Shown: positions 1 through 11,647 of the stretch, in pieces | Position numbering within the stretch: the first letter of the stretch is position 1 | Layout: every line of letters starts with the position of its first letter | Source of the DNA: Byssochlamys sp. IMV 00236 | Lineage: Eukaryota; Ascomycota; Eurotiomycetes; Eurotiales; Thermoascaceae | DNA length: 64,000 nt | NCBI GenBank assembly: GCA_001931875.2 | Contig: MSJH02000137.1 | Location: forward strand, 62,001 to 126,000 | Direction: 5' to 3' | Made by a program: the position numbers and the translations under genes | Notes under the pieces: generated by a model | Told to the model about the DNA's origin: nothing | The model's database searches: none | The model's input: only the letters and a program-made list of their open reading frames with translations

Positions 1-356
1 CTCTGCAAGTTAAGTAACTCAATCAGCACTCGAAGCCCGCGAACACGAACAGCGTATAGCAGCAGCTTCCTCCAATCCATTATATCCGATCCAGCCATAG
101 ACCATTGATGCCTTAAGAAGAGGCCCGTCCCTTTCCCAGCAATGAATTCTTTGAAGATAGCGAAAATGCACTCACTATCTGTCAAATCCAACAATTGTGC
201 CGCAGTCGTGAACATCTGCGGAGGTAGTTGCGGAGGGCCCTGGGGCACTATCGGGCCTGATGGAGGTTGCAAGGGCACATTCTGGGGCGGTTGACCCTGC
301 TGCGCATTGGCCTGCTGGGCCGCAGCAGGATTGTCATGAAGTGAAAGCCTTTCCAT
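1..356 (-). CDS. lsm1: LSM1, 5' exon only (cut by window edge)
   Basis: Sm-like protein of the cytoplasmic Lsm1-7 ring that, with Pat1, binds 3' ends of deadenylated mRNA and promotes decapping. The first exon (356 down to 176) encodes about 60 residues. They begin MERLSLHDNPAAA, pass through a Q/P-rich stretch, and reach PPQMFTTAAQLLDLTD, the conserved entry into the Sm fold of Lsm1. The start is the first ATG in frame and matches the usual short family leader. A phase-1 intron (GTGAGT donor at 175, branch-like CTGATT/TTAAC near the end, CAG acceptor ending at 3) leaves only two exon bases inside the window; joining them restores the Lys expected after LTD. The rest of the Sm domain lies outside the window. 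Confidence 0.85.
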   Translation of the reverse strand, partial: MERLSLHDNPAAAQQANAQQGQPPQNVPLQPPSGPIVPQGPPQLPPQMFTTAAQLLDLTDSECIFAIFKEFIAGKGTGLFLRHQWSMAGSDIMDWRKLLLYAVRVRGLRVLIELLNLQ

Positions 357-1195
357 CTCCTGGTATGAAGCGCAATCGTAGGAAGTTTGTCGTCAAGCGT
401 GGGGCAGGACGGAAGGGCTTTTCGTGGGGTCTATGTTTGCGAAGATGGCGACGGTGCTATCATTCTGGGAGACAATTCGATCAAGGAGAGTCAGGGAAGA
501 CGCCAAAGGAATAAGGCGCGTCACTCCAGCAGAGAAGAGAGCTTGGTTTGGGAATGCGAAAGATAGCCTCGTCGCAAGGTCTCTGTGTCACTGCTATCGC
601 GGGATCTGTTTGCTCTGTTTGACTGCGATTGATTATGGATGGAGTACTTAAACCACTGCTATATTTTATTATCTCCTCGTCAGGCTGGGCTGTTACTTTG
701 AGCGGTTCAGTATATAGAAAATATGTAGTCTCTGTGTGATCATTCAGATAATCGCAAAATGAAGCTTCCCAGCCAGAGGCTCGTCGCATGCTAGTATTGA
801 AAAGTAGGTAGTTACCGCCTACGACCGGATCTACAATATTCTATATTTATAGCAGTGATGGAGTCGAGGGACAAATTTAAGATGAGCACTAATCAGCAAG
901 ATACAAATTGCCAGAGCAGTAAAACATGCGATTGACAGCAGGGCTGATGTATCCTTCATGAAGACATCTGAAAAAAAAGAAGACAAATCGGTGACGGCGG
1001 CCATTGATATGACCACCCGGATCAAAAGGCGCCTCCGATCTAATAGTTTCACATAATTGATCCTCGAGTACCGTACTGTAGGCATAATCCGGTACTATAT
1101 CATGCCCTTAACAGGATTCCCGCCGGCGCAATCCTAGCAGGGGCATGCCATATTATTTGTAAAGAGGTACAGCAACTCCATCTCTGGCCCTGCAC
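357..1195. other. Intergenic, 839 bp
   Basis: Lies between the LSM1 start and the 3' end of the zinc-finger gene, both on the minus strand. It should hold the LSM1 promoter and 5' leader. Open frames here are short, overlap on both strands and show no recognisable motif; nothing further seen. Confidence 0.5.
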
Positions 1196-2029
1196 TCACG
1201 CAACGCCGATACCACGGCGTTGCTCTCGCATTCTCTGTTCCCGACGTCGGTTGTATGGAGCATAGAGGGGCTCATCAAAGGTGCCAATGCTTGCTCGAAT
1301 GGCGCCTTGAGGCTGATGGGAGGTAGGACTGGCTGGTGGCAGGAATTCTATTGCCTTGAACTGAGCCTGAGTAATGATCTTCAAGCGATACAAATACCGC
1401 ATCAGCTCGAAATCCGGCCTGTACATGGCCAGCGTTTGTCCGTTCTGATGATGGCCCTCGACTATGTGGTCGAGCATAGAATCCCAAGCACTTTGCCCCT
1501 CAAAGACCTGGCGGCAAATGGGACAGCTAACAGTCTCTGGCGGCGGATGCGTTCTAAAGTGACTCAGAAGATGCACTTTCCATTGCTCGACATTATCGAG
1601 CTCCTCCTCGCACCCGAGAATGTAGAACAGGCAATGGTAACTCAACCGTGACTGTGAGCCAGAGGGAGCTACAAGGATACCAGTGCCATCATCCTCCAAG
1701 AGACGTGCAGCCTCCATCTCCGGTGCCATCCTTGTGTCTATGGACTCGAAGGAATGCGAGCCTTGAGAGCCGCCCGAGAGAGTCGGAACACGACTCAAAC
1801 TTGTCATGCTTCCGGCACTGGATGCGACGACCTTGCCTGAAGACTGAAATACAGTCACTGAGGAGGGACCCGATCGTGACTGGCTGCTGACGGTAGATGA
1901 ACCTCCTGATAGAATGTTAACAGAGCCTCCCGGGTGATCCTGTTCCCATTTCCTCAGCCTCAGTCTTTCAGCAGGGAGTTTTGAGCTCGAGGGAGCCACT
2001 GAGACGCAGTCAGTATACATTTTCAGCAT
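1196..2029 (-). CDS. C2H2-type zinc-finger protein (fungal), start uncertain
   Basis: An open frame of about 277 residues from the first in-frame ATG. The N-terminal half is Ser/Gly-rich and low complexity. The second half has a Cys/His cluster: CLFYILGCEEEL, a WKVHLLSHFRTH helix, then CPICRQVF, W..MLDHIVEGHH, which fits two degenerate C2H2-like fingers found in many fungal proteins. These are usually annotated as hypothetical C2H2 proteins and may be nuclear, but the function is unknown. The frame stays open upstream to 2062 without an ATG, so one or more 5' exons between about 2063 and 2380 are possible; no convincing join was found. It ends with TGA at 1196-1198. A GTGAGT immediately overlaps the stop, so a further 3' intron cannot be excluded. 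Confidence 0.6.
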   Translation of the reverse strand: MLKMYTDCVSVAPSSSKLPAERLRLRKWEQDHPGGSVNILSGGSSTVSSQSRSGPSSVTVFQSSGKVVASSAGSMTSLSRVPTLSGGSQGSHSFESIDTRMAPEMEAARLLEDDGTGILVAPSGSQSRLSYHCLFYILGCEEELDNVEQWKVHLLSHFRTHPPPETVSCPICRQVFEGQSAWDSMLDHIVEGHHQNGQTLAMYRPDFELMRYLYRLKIITQAQFKAIEFLPPASPTSHQPQGAIRASIGTFDEPLYAPYNRRREQRMREQRRGIGVA

Positions 2030-2062
2030 TGAGGGTTTGATCTGGGCCACATACTCGCACAC

Positions 2063-3089
2063 AGTTCAAAAAATGCCCATCAACCGCGTAGTCTGCTTGT
2101 CCTAGCCGACATAATTGAGGCATGCCTGCTGGAATTTGAGGTGAGAAAACAACCAAGCATGGTATCTTTCCGACAGACAGACGAGGAGAATCGTGGAGGG
2201 ATGCTCCCAGCACCACGAACCATCACCGGGTCGGTCGGACGAACGCTGGCCATCATAGACAAGTCGCAGTGGGCCACGTCGATGTGCATCTTGACAGAAA
2301 GCGCGGGTTGAGAGACGGCAATTCAAGACGGCCAATTGCACGAAAGTGGCCGATATGCACATTCGACATCCTGTCAGCACACGCCAGAATTGAACCCACG
2401 CGCTCTCCCCACCACGATCGCAACATTATCTATCAGACCACAGAGCCTCATGTGTAGTAACATCTCTGGGCACGCGGCCCGACTCTCAACGGACCATCAC
2501 AAAACCCCTCGAAACATCGTCGAAGCTGCGTGCATACCGAATCCCACTCCAACGGAGTTCGACAGGAAAATTCAAGGTTAGAAGAAACCCTGTCGGACGG
2601 ACATTATCAACTCCTTGGCAGGATTGGCTGGGCTGTTAAGAGTTGGCTTTTTTTGCGCACCGACAATTTCCCCACAGCTGCATGCGATCGTGGAGATCAG
2701 CAGCTGAACCATTTGCTCCTAAATTTTCTTCTTCAACCATCGATAGACGAGATGGCGTAACAGCAGAGGGGAAACATCCTTGTCCACCCAGCTACGTACA
2801 CATACCGATATCCGACTATCGGGCTCATCCTCATAGTCCTAAAAAAAGGTGGTTCCCGCTAAATGCGGCTATCATGAGGCTCTCCTCGTCCCCATGATGC
2901 AAGACACGCCAGGGTGTGTTGTACAGTAAATCGAGACAGCTCAGTCTCGCAGAACGACCATTGAGCCCTGGTATGTTTTCTCCGTGAGTCGGATGCGGCA
3001 CATATTGTTTTGTCGTATACTATATTGATCATAACTATTGAATTTCGTGACAGACCGTAGATATTATTGCACAATGCTTTTGGCTGAGA
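2063..3089. other. Intergenic, about 1.0 kb
   Basis: Between two minus-strand genes. It probably contains the promoter and perhaps an unrecognised 5' exon of the zinc-finger gene. Short open frames on both strands have no family resemblance. Confidence 0.4.
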
Positions 3090-4103
3090 TTAGTATATAC
3101 AGCTGAGATATGACGGCTTCCTGGTGGGCTGTCGTTTCTCTATCCAGGTAGTAAAGTGTTTCGTTCCGAGGAGTTTCCCTTGAGAAATGTGGTTCCTTTC
3201 AGTAGTCGAATTCGTTCTCTGAGTGGTCATGATGTCTGTCGCGGACTCTCCGTCAGAGTAAGGATGTCCATGGGGAACGATAGGTGCGTTCCCGAGAGAA
3301 TGGAAGCTTTGGAGCCTGACGTTGGAACCTGATCCTCGTCGAATAGCTTCTAGCAGCCTCCCAAGGATCGCAAACTCGAGCTTCAACTTCAGGCTGTAAA
3401 TAGTCCCCTTCAGCGTCACTTGAAGAGCGTAGTAGTCGGCGTATTCGAGACTGAGGAGAAGAATGTCCATGAGGACTATGAAAATATTGATTCCAACCAG
3501 TTGATAAATAGTTTTGCGATCTTCCTTCTCCGAGCCGATGCGGAGAAGCCTGACGCTTTCGATGACGTAGAGTCCAGAGATGATTGCTTCCTGGACAGTA
3601 AAGCCAGTTATCTGAATCTTCTCCATGACTCCGTAGGCCTCGCGGAAAAGTTGTGGCCCGTGAGGGATATTGGAGCCGTAGGTCAGAACTGTAGTCGGGA
3701 CGTGAAGAAATACTACGTTCGCGCAAATCATATAGAGGACTCGACGAAGGATCCAATCATCCTGGAGGACGAGATGTAACCTCGAATACAACACGAGTGC
3801 CTGACCCGTCACCATCGCCCACCAGCCGGCAGTTAGGATAGTGACAGATATGAAGGAATTGGTGTTGCTGAAGTACTTCAGCATGAAGCCCAGGGAATAT
3901 GGCATAACCCCCAGGAACGATGAGATAAGAAGACTCCAGAAGTATAGTCCCCTCCATTGGCGAAATGTAGAAAGGGCCAAGGCAACCAGTTCGATTACAT
4001 TGTACCAGGAGATAGCGAGGAAAGTCACCACTATCAGCCGCAATGCGTCTCCCCATCTAAGGTCGCTGGGGAGACCATCGATGGGCACTTTCATTGACGA
4101 CAT
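3090..4103 (-). CDS. Fungal seven-transmembrane integral membrane protein
   Basis: Single-exon frame of 337 residues starting at an ATG (MSSMKVPIDG). At least six or seven hydrophobic segments are visible: LRLIVVTFLAISWY, the YFWSLLISSFLGVMPYSLGF region, ILTAGWWAMVTGQALVLYSR, a segment after ILRRVLYMICAN, one after QITGFTVQEA, IFIVLMDILLLSLEY, and the region after TLKGTIYSLKLKLEFA. The motif order (YN.IEL, RGLYFWSLL, GWW.MVTGQ..VLYSRLHLV, VLHVPTTVLT.GSN) is that of a fungal family of plasma-membrane-like proteins recently labelled DUF7703 (from memory). The C-terminal 75 residues are hydrophilic and Ser/Thr-rich, presumably cytosolic. A receptor-like role has been guessed for such proteins but the sequence does not prove it. 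Confidence 0.75.
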   Translation of the reverse strand: MSSMKVPIDGLPSDLRWGDALRLIVVTFLAISWYNVIELVALALSTFRQWRGLYFWSLLISSFLGVMPYSLGFMLKYFSNTNSFISVTILTAGWWAMVTGQALVLYSRLHLVLQDDWILRRVLYMICANVVFLHVPTTVLTYGSNIPHGPQLFREAYGVMEKIQITGFTVQEAIISGLYVIESVRLLRIGSEKEDRKTIYQLVGINIFIVLMDILLLSLEYADYYALQVTLKGTIYSLKLKLEFAILGRLLEAIRRGSGSNVRLQSFHSLGNAPIVPHGHPYSDGESATDIMTTQRTNSTTERNHISQGKLLGTKHFTTWIEKRQPTRKPSYLSCIY

Positions 4104-5337
4104 TTGCTTCAGACAGGGAGCAGTATACGATCGAGTAGAATGGTGTCAACATAAACAGATCGTAGTTATTTGCCAAGAGCGTTGGTAGACGGCCGGCGTC
4201 GATCTTCGCTGTTGTTGATCGCTGCGCGGGAACCAGAACAGTCAACCAATGCCTTCACGGTATGGAGAGGAGAAATTCTTTCAATGGCTTCGACATTGCA
4301 GGGGTCGACCGGCTTTTCTTTGGAATAGAGCAGATATGTATGTAAGGATGGGGGGCGCATGAATGCCGGGTACGTTGTTTCAGCATTCGAGGCGAGCGCC
4401 CTGCGACAAACCCCTTGAGGTAATCGAGCATCGTTGTCTGACGTCTATTTCAAGACAAGAACTAACCTTCATTCCTGCTGTTTCACAAGGCCGAATTATG
4501 TATGGCGATGACACTGCTTAATAGCATAAAAATGCCAGATAATGGCATGGACAAAGCGCTGCACTCATGCCAACACGGGCGCACTGATTAAACCGTACTT
4601 CTGTCGAAGCTCCTGAACCTCGTTCTATTTGGGAGAACGAGAAAAGATCTTTGCACACTTAGAAACGAAGAGACCTTCCATCTCATTTTCCCTTTCGGGA
4701 ATCCTGTTAGGATCGTCCCCATGGCGCCGCCCTTGTCTCGTCCGGCATGAGAGAATTTGGACACATGGCCAGTGGGTCAGGGGTCTGGGGTTTGTCGTGA
4801 CTCCTTGAAACTCCTCCCGACCTCGATTCCCTGCAAACAGGCCACTACACGATGATCCATTACAACAATTTGGGCAAAAGGTCGTTTCCTGAAGTGGTAC
4901 GATGTATCTGGACTTCCAAAGTCGAATTAGAGATCCGCGGAGCTGTTGCTCTGTGCGTCAGACGTACCGGTCTCGTGGGAGTCCCCCAAGCACATGGCAT
5001 CTCGGCCGAATGTCTTCTTGACCTTACTATTCAGAACTAAGTTCGAAAAGGCGTCTTAAAGAAATCGAGATCTAACGTCGCCGGTTTCCCATCCGGCATT
5101 TGGCGTACGATGCTGTCTGAAGCGGCGACCTGAAACGCTAAGTTTGTCACGATGACACCGGAAAGCGACGGTTATTGATAATCTAGGAAAGAATTGATTT
5201 ACCTCCATAGGATATCGAGAGCTCCTTCTGCTATCAGGGATATATTAAACCAGTCAATATTGAAGATGAGAGGGCGCTAACAAAAAGACGATCAACAAAA
5301 AGTATCCATAAGGTAACTCTGCCCGTAGATTCAACAT
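4104..5337. other. Intergenic, about 1.2 kb
   Basis: Promoter side of the membrane-protein gene and 3' side of dcl2. The frame at 4852-5040 and its neighbours are short and without resemblance to known proteins. No repeat or RNA gene seen. Confidence 0.5.
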
Positions 5338-8300
5338 TCATTGTGTGGTCTCGACGGCCGCATCGCGTCTATTTCTGAGGATATCAACAACTGTAGCTGC
5401 AGCTCTCGTTTCAACTTCGATGGGATTCACTCCGTCGGTCAGTTCGACTATGACCTCATCCCCCACACTCACACTACATAGCCATTTGTATCCCATCTCA
5501 TTTTCATGATCGGGTATATTCTCCTTCCTGGTATTGTAAGATACCCGTGATGATTGTGCGGCATGGCCCACTCGTTCCTTCGGGTGAAGGAGATCTATTT
5601 TCACGCTCAAGATCCGTTGCATGTATTGCAAAAGACCTATCTTTTCGAGAAAGTGGTGGCATGCGTCCATGGATCCGTGAGAATCAACAAATATAGCTCC
5701 AAGAAGACTCTCGATTATATCGGAAAAGAATTTACCTGCCTCTAGCCGTGACAAGAGAGCCCAAGGATAGGTTTCTGAACTGTACAGTGCGTCGTAGATC
5801 TCTTGGCGGTGTTCCATAAACCTTGCTGATGTGGTCTGTTGAGCTGCTTTTATCTCTGGTGAAGTTGAATGCCTCATGAATTGCCACAGATATGTTTTCC
5901 GGATTATCTCCTTCATGGATTCGCCAGGCATATCTGGGTTGGTTATCTCCCAGCGAGTTTCGTCTAGCGAGGTGTCCAAGCAGAGAAATGCTAGGAAGTC
6001 TGCGTTGACTAATGCTGTGCGCATGACATGCATTTCCGCATGAGGTATCTCTCCGGAACTAAAAAGCATTCGCGTAACGATATGATCCAACACGGAGTCG
6101 CCCAAGAATTCCAGTCTTTGGTAGGACATATAGTCATCTCGGCTACAGGGATGCGTCAGTGCCTCGACTAGAAGTGCCCTTTTCGTAAAGGTATGCCCGA
6201 TGACTCGTTCGACTTGCGATAGATGAGAGAAAGGCCTAGACTCTTCAGGAACAGCATCGTACAGCTGGTTTATTCTGTCATCCAAGGGCCACCATTCGAA
6301 ATCTGGAAGAAACAGGCGAAGACATCGAATAGCTTTTCCCACACCACCGTCAATAAATGCTGCTCCAATGAGTGCTTCAACGACGTCTGCAAGTACTTTT
6401 GTGGATAGCTCCCTTTCTCTTGGGACATCAGTTTCCATGACTGGTTTGATAAGATCAGTGATGTAACTTGGACGCCATTTGTTACCGGTAAATGGACTGG
6501 TGATAATGTATTCATTTAGCCCTGTATTGAGCGCCGCTCTTGACAGGCGAGCATTGGAGACGAGCTTATCCTTTTCACAAGATAAAAGGCCTTCGTGCCA
6601 TAGCTGATTTGCGGCCGTTATTTGAACCGCAGTAGTGAACTTCAGAACACTATCTCCTAGGAACTCCAGACGCTGATAGTCTATTTGTTCTCTTGCAGCC
6701 GATGCACAGATCGCAGCCATTACCAGAGATAAGTCGTCAAACCCAACAGAAGCCAGTAATGTACAGGACAATTTCTGGGCCAGAAGGGCAACCTCAATCT
6801 CATGAATAATAGACGGTATAAAAAGTGCAGCCCTCGCGTATGCAACAGGTAGACGATCAACCGAGCAAGCTCGAGCTAGCGCACAATGTTTGGATGTATG
6901 GTAGATGGGTGCCTCCTTGTTGCTAGCAACCGGATGAAGGAAATCAGTGCGTTTCGGTAAGACAGTACCTTGAATGTGCATCTGTGGTTGTTCTTCACTA
7001 TCGCCACTGATTTGTCCATCTTTGAGGCCATCCTCCCCACAGATGGTAGGGGCCTTCCACAACACTTCCTCGATGGTAAAAGGGCGCCCATATCTTCCAT
7101 TGTCTCTCGCAATCCCTAATCCCTTAAAGTCATCCGGGTCAGATATCCGTATGTCTTCGGCACTTAACGTACCCTTGACAGAAGTAAGCCATGGCCCGAT
7201 TGAATGGGCCAGTGCAGAGAGATTCGGCACAAATAGAGCCGGGAAGTCAGTACGACTGTCATCAACACGAGCAGGGAAAGCAGAGTGTAGCAGTTGGTAT
7301 GTAGTATCGACAGCGTGCAGAATCAATTCTGATGGAAAACTGGAATGTCTCGACTTCAAAGTCACGGTCAGAGTCATGTCTTGATTCCAGTACAGCCTGA
7401 AAGGGGGCACAACGGGGAGGCGGATTGGCGTAAGTATCAATAGGGAGGGCACTCCAAACTCCATGGGTGAGAAGTTTACTTCCGTCTCGAATATAGCTGG
7501 AGACACCGGCGCTGTCCATAGTCTTCCAATATCTATCCAGGGATTTATACATGATTGACATTGGACAGTGCTTGGTCGACTGTCACCTGGTCTGGCTGTG
7601 TCTGACCGTCTCTCACAGTGTTTTGGCATCAGGTTATCGTTGACGAGACCGGCTTTGTAAAGTAGAAGATAGGCTTGAAAAGCTGCCTCTCGCTTGGCAT
7701 TTTTTTCAGTCATCCATAATCTTTTACCGCTGATCTCTCGAAGACTGGGATCAAGAAATCCGGGGAGGACCACCGTCGCCTTTACCAAGCCATCATCTCC
7801 AAAGTAATTATTCATGATGAATTCAGGTCGATTATCCGCGTACGAGTAGGATACGGTAGAGCAAAAGTGCTCAAGATATGGACGCGCGTTGTCATAGTCC
7901 AAGCGTGCACTAACCAGATCAGCATATATAAGAGGATACTATGGGATATCTGCATGGTTTGGCATACCCCGTTGAAGGAACAGTGAATGCTTCATCGCCT
8001 TGTTCCTCGATCCTCTCCCTGTTTTGGATCTCCTCTATCCGATTCTTATTGTCGGAATATAGCTTCTTCATTGCTTCTCCCATCATTGCCCATCTCTTTT
8101 GTGCATTTCGATCATCTTTTTCCAGGAACATTATGAATTTAGAGCCACGCATCCGAGCTCGGCCTCGCCTCTGAACGAAACCTTTTAGGTCGCTTGGGCT
8201 ATCATAACAAATAACGAGGTTGCACGCAGAGATGTCTATCCCTTCCTCGAGCACCGTGGTAGCGACAAGAGCGTTCTTCTTGCCTGTTCTGAGGTCATCG

Positions 8301-9969
8301 ATGGCATTCTTCTGGTCTCGGATATGAAAGAATTCAGAAAGTTTGGATTTGCGAGAAGCATAACCGCTGTTGCCTACGAAATATCCAGGGACAATTTTGT
8401 CCATCAGAGGATGAACGGAGAGGAGATGCGTGAGCATCACAACTTGATTCCGTTCCTTGGCGAATATGATAACACGAAACCCGGGAGAGAATTCTCTGGC
8501 CAATGTTTGAACTAGAAGATCAGCTTTCTCTGAGAGTATATCAGGGATACTCGACCATTGCCTCGCCTCAGTAAGGTCTATTCGAGGCAACAAATTCGCG
8601 ACATATCTCTTTTCATCACTCTCCCAGTCGACCAGAATGTGACTTCCAGGTCCATCAGTGACACCGGAATAGAATCTTTCGATGCATGCTCTTATGAACA
8701 AATCAGCTGCCCAAGGGCCAAGCTCATCATGAATGGCAATAGAACTGCGCAAGAAACGATTTAGTTCTTTCTGGCAAGGTGTTTTTCGTGAAAGTAGTAG
8801 ATCAGATAACTTATCAATGCTTTTCGGGTCGTCTGCATTTCGTAATCTTTGTATTTCAGGGTCGTTTTCAATGTTGTCGAAGGCCTCAGTGACTAGCTTC
8901 CCAAGACTTTGAAGCAGTTGCGAATAAGGTAACTGGTCTTTTCGATACGGGACTGTCACCAGTTCTGGTTGATGAACATATTGTGATAACTCTTCTCGAT
9001 GGATAGTCGGGCTTCTGACTACTGCATTTAAGTTCTTCTGAAGCTCCCTAGATATTGGCTTTCAGTAACCTCTTGAACAGTAAAAACGTATTCCACAGTT
9101 CAAAGACCCCCAACGTACGATTTCATGATTGGACTCGCAGTGAGTGCCATGATGTTAGGAAGTTCGCAGGCATCTTCAGACTGGGTAAACGGATGATAGA
9201 ACTTCTGCATGATATCGTTCATTGGGTGCGAAGAAGCACAATGGTGAGCTGACTCCTGTTAGTGGTATGCTGGCGACTATTCAGCTGTGGGGATGTACCC
9301 TCGTCAAATATGAGGAGAGCTATACGAGAAAACTGGACGAATCCTCTTGATCGTGCATCTAACAGAACCTGAGGGGTCGAAACAACGATGCGTATATTCA
9401 AGAGGATCGAATCCCAGATCGCTTGTGTGCTCCAGTGTTCAACACCGTCTGCTCCAGAAAGTAGCGTTGTTTGAAATGCAGGCAATTGATCGGATATGAA
9501 TGCATGTTGCTGGGTAGCTAGAGCCACAGTAGGAGCAAGAAACCAGACCATCTGGGTCTCCTGTTAGTGATTTCCTGCTTCGGAGCAGAAACTCTAGTGT
9601 AGCTCTTACCTTGCCCTCAGGACATCGTTCGAGCTCTGCTTGTATCCGAAGGATAGCGCTAGAAGGTACAAGAGCGTAAGTCGATTAGGGTCGAAACCGG
9701 ATGAGGACGGTGATCTTGCATACACCTGTGTCTTACCACTACCCGTCTCCATCTACGCACCTCGTTACGAACGGTTAGCTGGCTAGTTTACTATGCGTTT
9801 GGATGAAAGGAGTATCGTTACTTGCCGCGACAATTGTATTTTGACGGAGGGCCTCCGCTAGCATCTCCAGCTGATAAGCTCTTGACTTGCGCATCGTGGA
9901 CTCCTTGTGAGCTAGCTGATGGTCTGAATCTGCTTTTGTTGATGGACCCATATCTGAGGTCTCTTGCAT
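5338..9969 (-). CDS. dcl2: Dicer-like protein 2 (complete, seven exons)
   Basis: Cleaves double-stranded RNA into small interfering RNAs for quelling and antiviral silencing. The model has exons 9969-9826, 9752-9724, 9658-9610, 9551-9299, 9248-9119, 9047-7968 and 7909-5338. All joins are in frame, giving 1418 residues, normal for fungal DCL2. Order: Walker A METGSGKT (residues 49-56), DEAH box (about 157-160, split by an intron), TASP motif, helicase-C with VLEEGID and QRRGRARM, a dicer-dimerisation region (about 566-655), then two RNase III domains. Both carry YQRLEFLGDSVL (about 972 and 1158) with the matching D..E pair (DVVEALIGA, DIIESLLGA), so both catalytic sites look intact. No PAZ domain is recognisable, as usual for DCL2. 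Intron 1 uses a GC donor. It lies upstream of, and on the same strand as, the membrane-protein gene, with no sign of co-regulation. Confidence 0.95.
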
Positions 9970-10574
9970 AAATGCTCGCAGCTGAATCGAGAGAGATTCA
10001 TGTAGTATAATATGTATGAATATTGAAGTATTGTGATCAAATGGTCATTATCAAAACCTTTTTGTGGGCGTATGCTTCTTGCTGAGAGCTGGCGAAGCTT
10101 GCAAGTGGTAGTGGGGCATAACAAGTACGGCTGGATTTAAAGACGCTTCTCAACCCCGCGGGTGTTTATGGGTGCTGAGGATGAACACCGGTCCCAGGTC
10201 ACGAAGAACACGATGCCTATCTTCCAAAGAAAATTCACGTTATGTTATCTTACTACGTTTAAGGTATTGACTGCTAGCGCTGATCCTCGCCCTTCAATTA
10301 TAATTGAGAGCCCACATCAAGGTGAGGCAAGAGGCATTCATTGTACGCGCATAAAAATCCGCTCAGTCTTACTAAAACCACTTCTGTCAAGAACTATGCA
10401 TGAAACCGACTGCGGCAGGCGATACAGAGATCGTAAGTGACCTTCAGCATCATCGTATATAGTAGATTTATGTAGGACGCAAGATCATCTTTCATTTCGT
10501 TAATTGCGCCTCGCATGATTTCATGACTCTACCATATTACAAGGCTAGTGAACACCGATGCCGATACGTATCCA
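9970..10574. other. Intergenic, dcl2 promoter region
   Basis: About 600 bp between the dcl2 start and the end of the proteasome gene on the same strand. No coding potential recognised; no clear regulatory motif identified by eye. Confidence 0.5.
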
Positions 10575-11647
10575 TCATAGATTAGTCAGATAATCTTCAA
10601 TCTCCTCTTTGCTCAGTTTCCTGAATCGGGGACCTCTTGCCCCATCAACACCCTCGTATCCCAGCAAATGATCAGCGGGAGGACCGACGATACCTATTTG
10701 CTTGTGAGTCTTGTACTCCTTTTCATGGAGGCCTGGTTCCTTACCAATCTCGATGGTCTCGCCATTCATTTCACCCTCGATGGTCTCCTTCAGGGTGAGA
10801 AGAGCAATGTGAATAGCATCTTCGAGCTCCAGTCCCTCAGTGTACCGCTTTTCCAGGAAAGTCTTCGCACTTGTGGCATGCTTTCCAATAGCGGTAGCCT
10901 TCCATGGGAAGTAGCTTCCACTCGGGTCAACTTGGTACAGACTAGGTCCACCTTTCAGGATTCCACCCGTCTTCCCCGAGACCTTTTTAACCTCACCCTC
11001 CGCCTCTATTTGCTTTTCCCCCGTCTCTGGCTCGATACCCTCATCCCAGCCTGCAATGAGTAAGCTGACACCGTAGGGCCGGACACCACCAGATTGCGTA
11101 GCTTCCTGGACAACACGAGCGACATCCTGAACCAGTATTCGGGTAGGAGGATATTCATTGTAGATCCGCTTGTAGCCAGTGTGGGACACCTTGCGTGCTT
11201 TGTCGACAAGCACACGGTAGTCAGGGCCCATCCCCGAGTAGACCACGCCAATGTCAGGTGTGATCAAGGAGACTTTAGAAAGAGAGGGTGGGTCAATCAG
11301 TGGCGAGGATGACTTCTTTTCTGTAGCAAGTACGACACCGTTTGTGGCTGGAAGGGCACAGTATCATTAGCTACTACTGCTGCCATCTAACAGGGAATGG
11401 ACAGGACCAGCAATACCTTTGATGCCCAGAGCAGTTACACCCTGGTTGACAGCGTTCAGAGCATATTCTGTATTCATCAGTAAATATCCAATCACCAATT
11501 ATGGACATAGATTATAGCCGACTAACCGATCTGCACCAGCTTTCCGCTATAAGCTCTTAGTTAGCATGTAGGACCTCAAAGCTGCGCGGGCGGGAGCTCT
11601 AACCTGGGAGAGAAAGTTGTCAAGGAGAATGAGTAGCGGTCCGCCAT
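10575..11647 (-). CDS. pre8: 20S proteasome subunit alpha-2
   Basis: Structural alpha-ring subunit of the 20S proteasome (yeast Pre8, human PSMA2). Exons 11647-11604, 11546-11527 (20 nt), 11467-11417 and 11347-10575 join in frame to 295 residues. The N-terminus [20 protein letters not shown] followed by [11 protein letters not shown] is the proteasome alpha signature and sets the start. Then come [11 protein letters not shown], the [15 protein letters not shown] core and the YNEYPPTR segment. There is an extra charged, Gly/Lys-rich stretch at about residues 142-172 (beginning EPETGEKQ), between the LLIAGWDEG strand and SLYQVDPSG; this explains the length against about 234-250 in human and yeast. 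It is divergent from the RINGv gene across about 440 bp. Confidence 0.95.

Noticed and set aside
1150..1196. Extension of the zinc-finger protein past its stop in another frame
   Set aside because: The only join would need a 10-nt intron (GTGAGTGCAG), far below a splicing minimum; may be coincidence or a sequencing shift, but is not supported.
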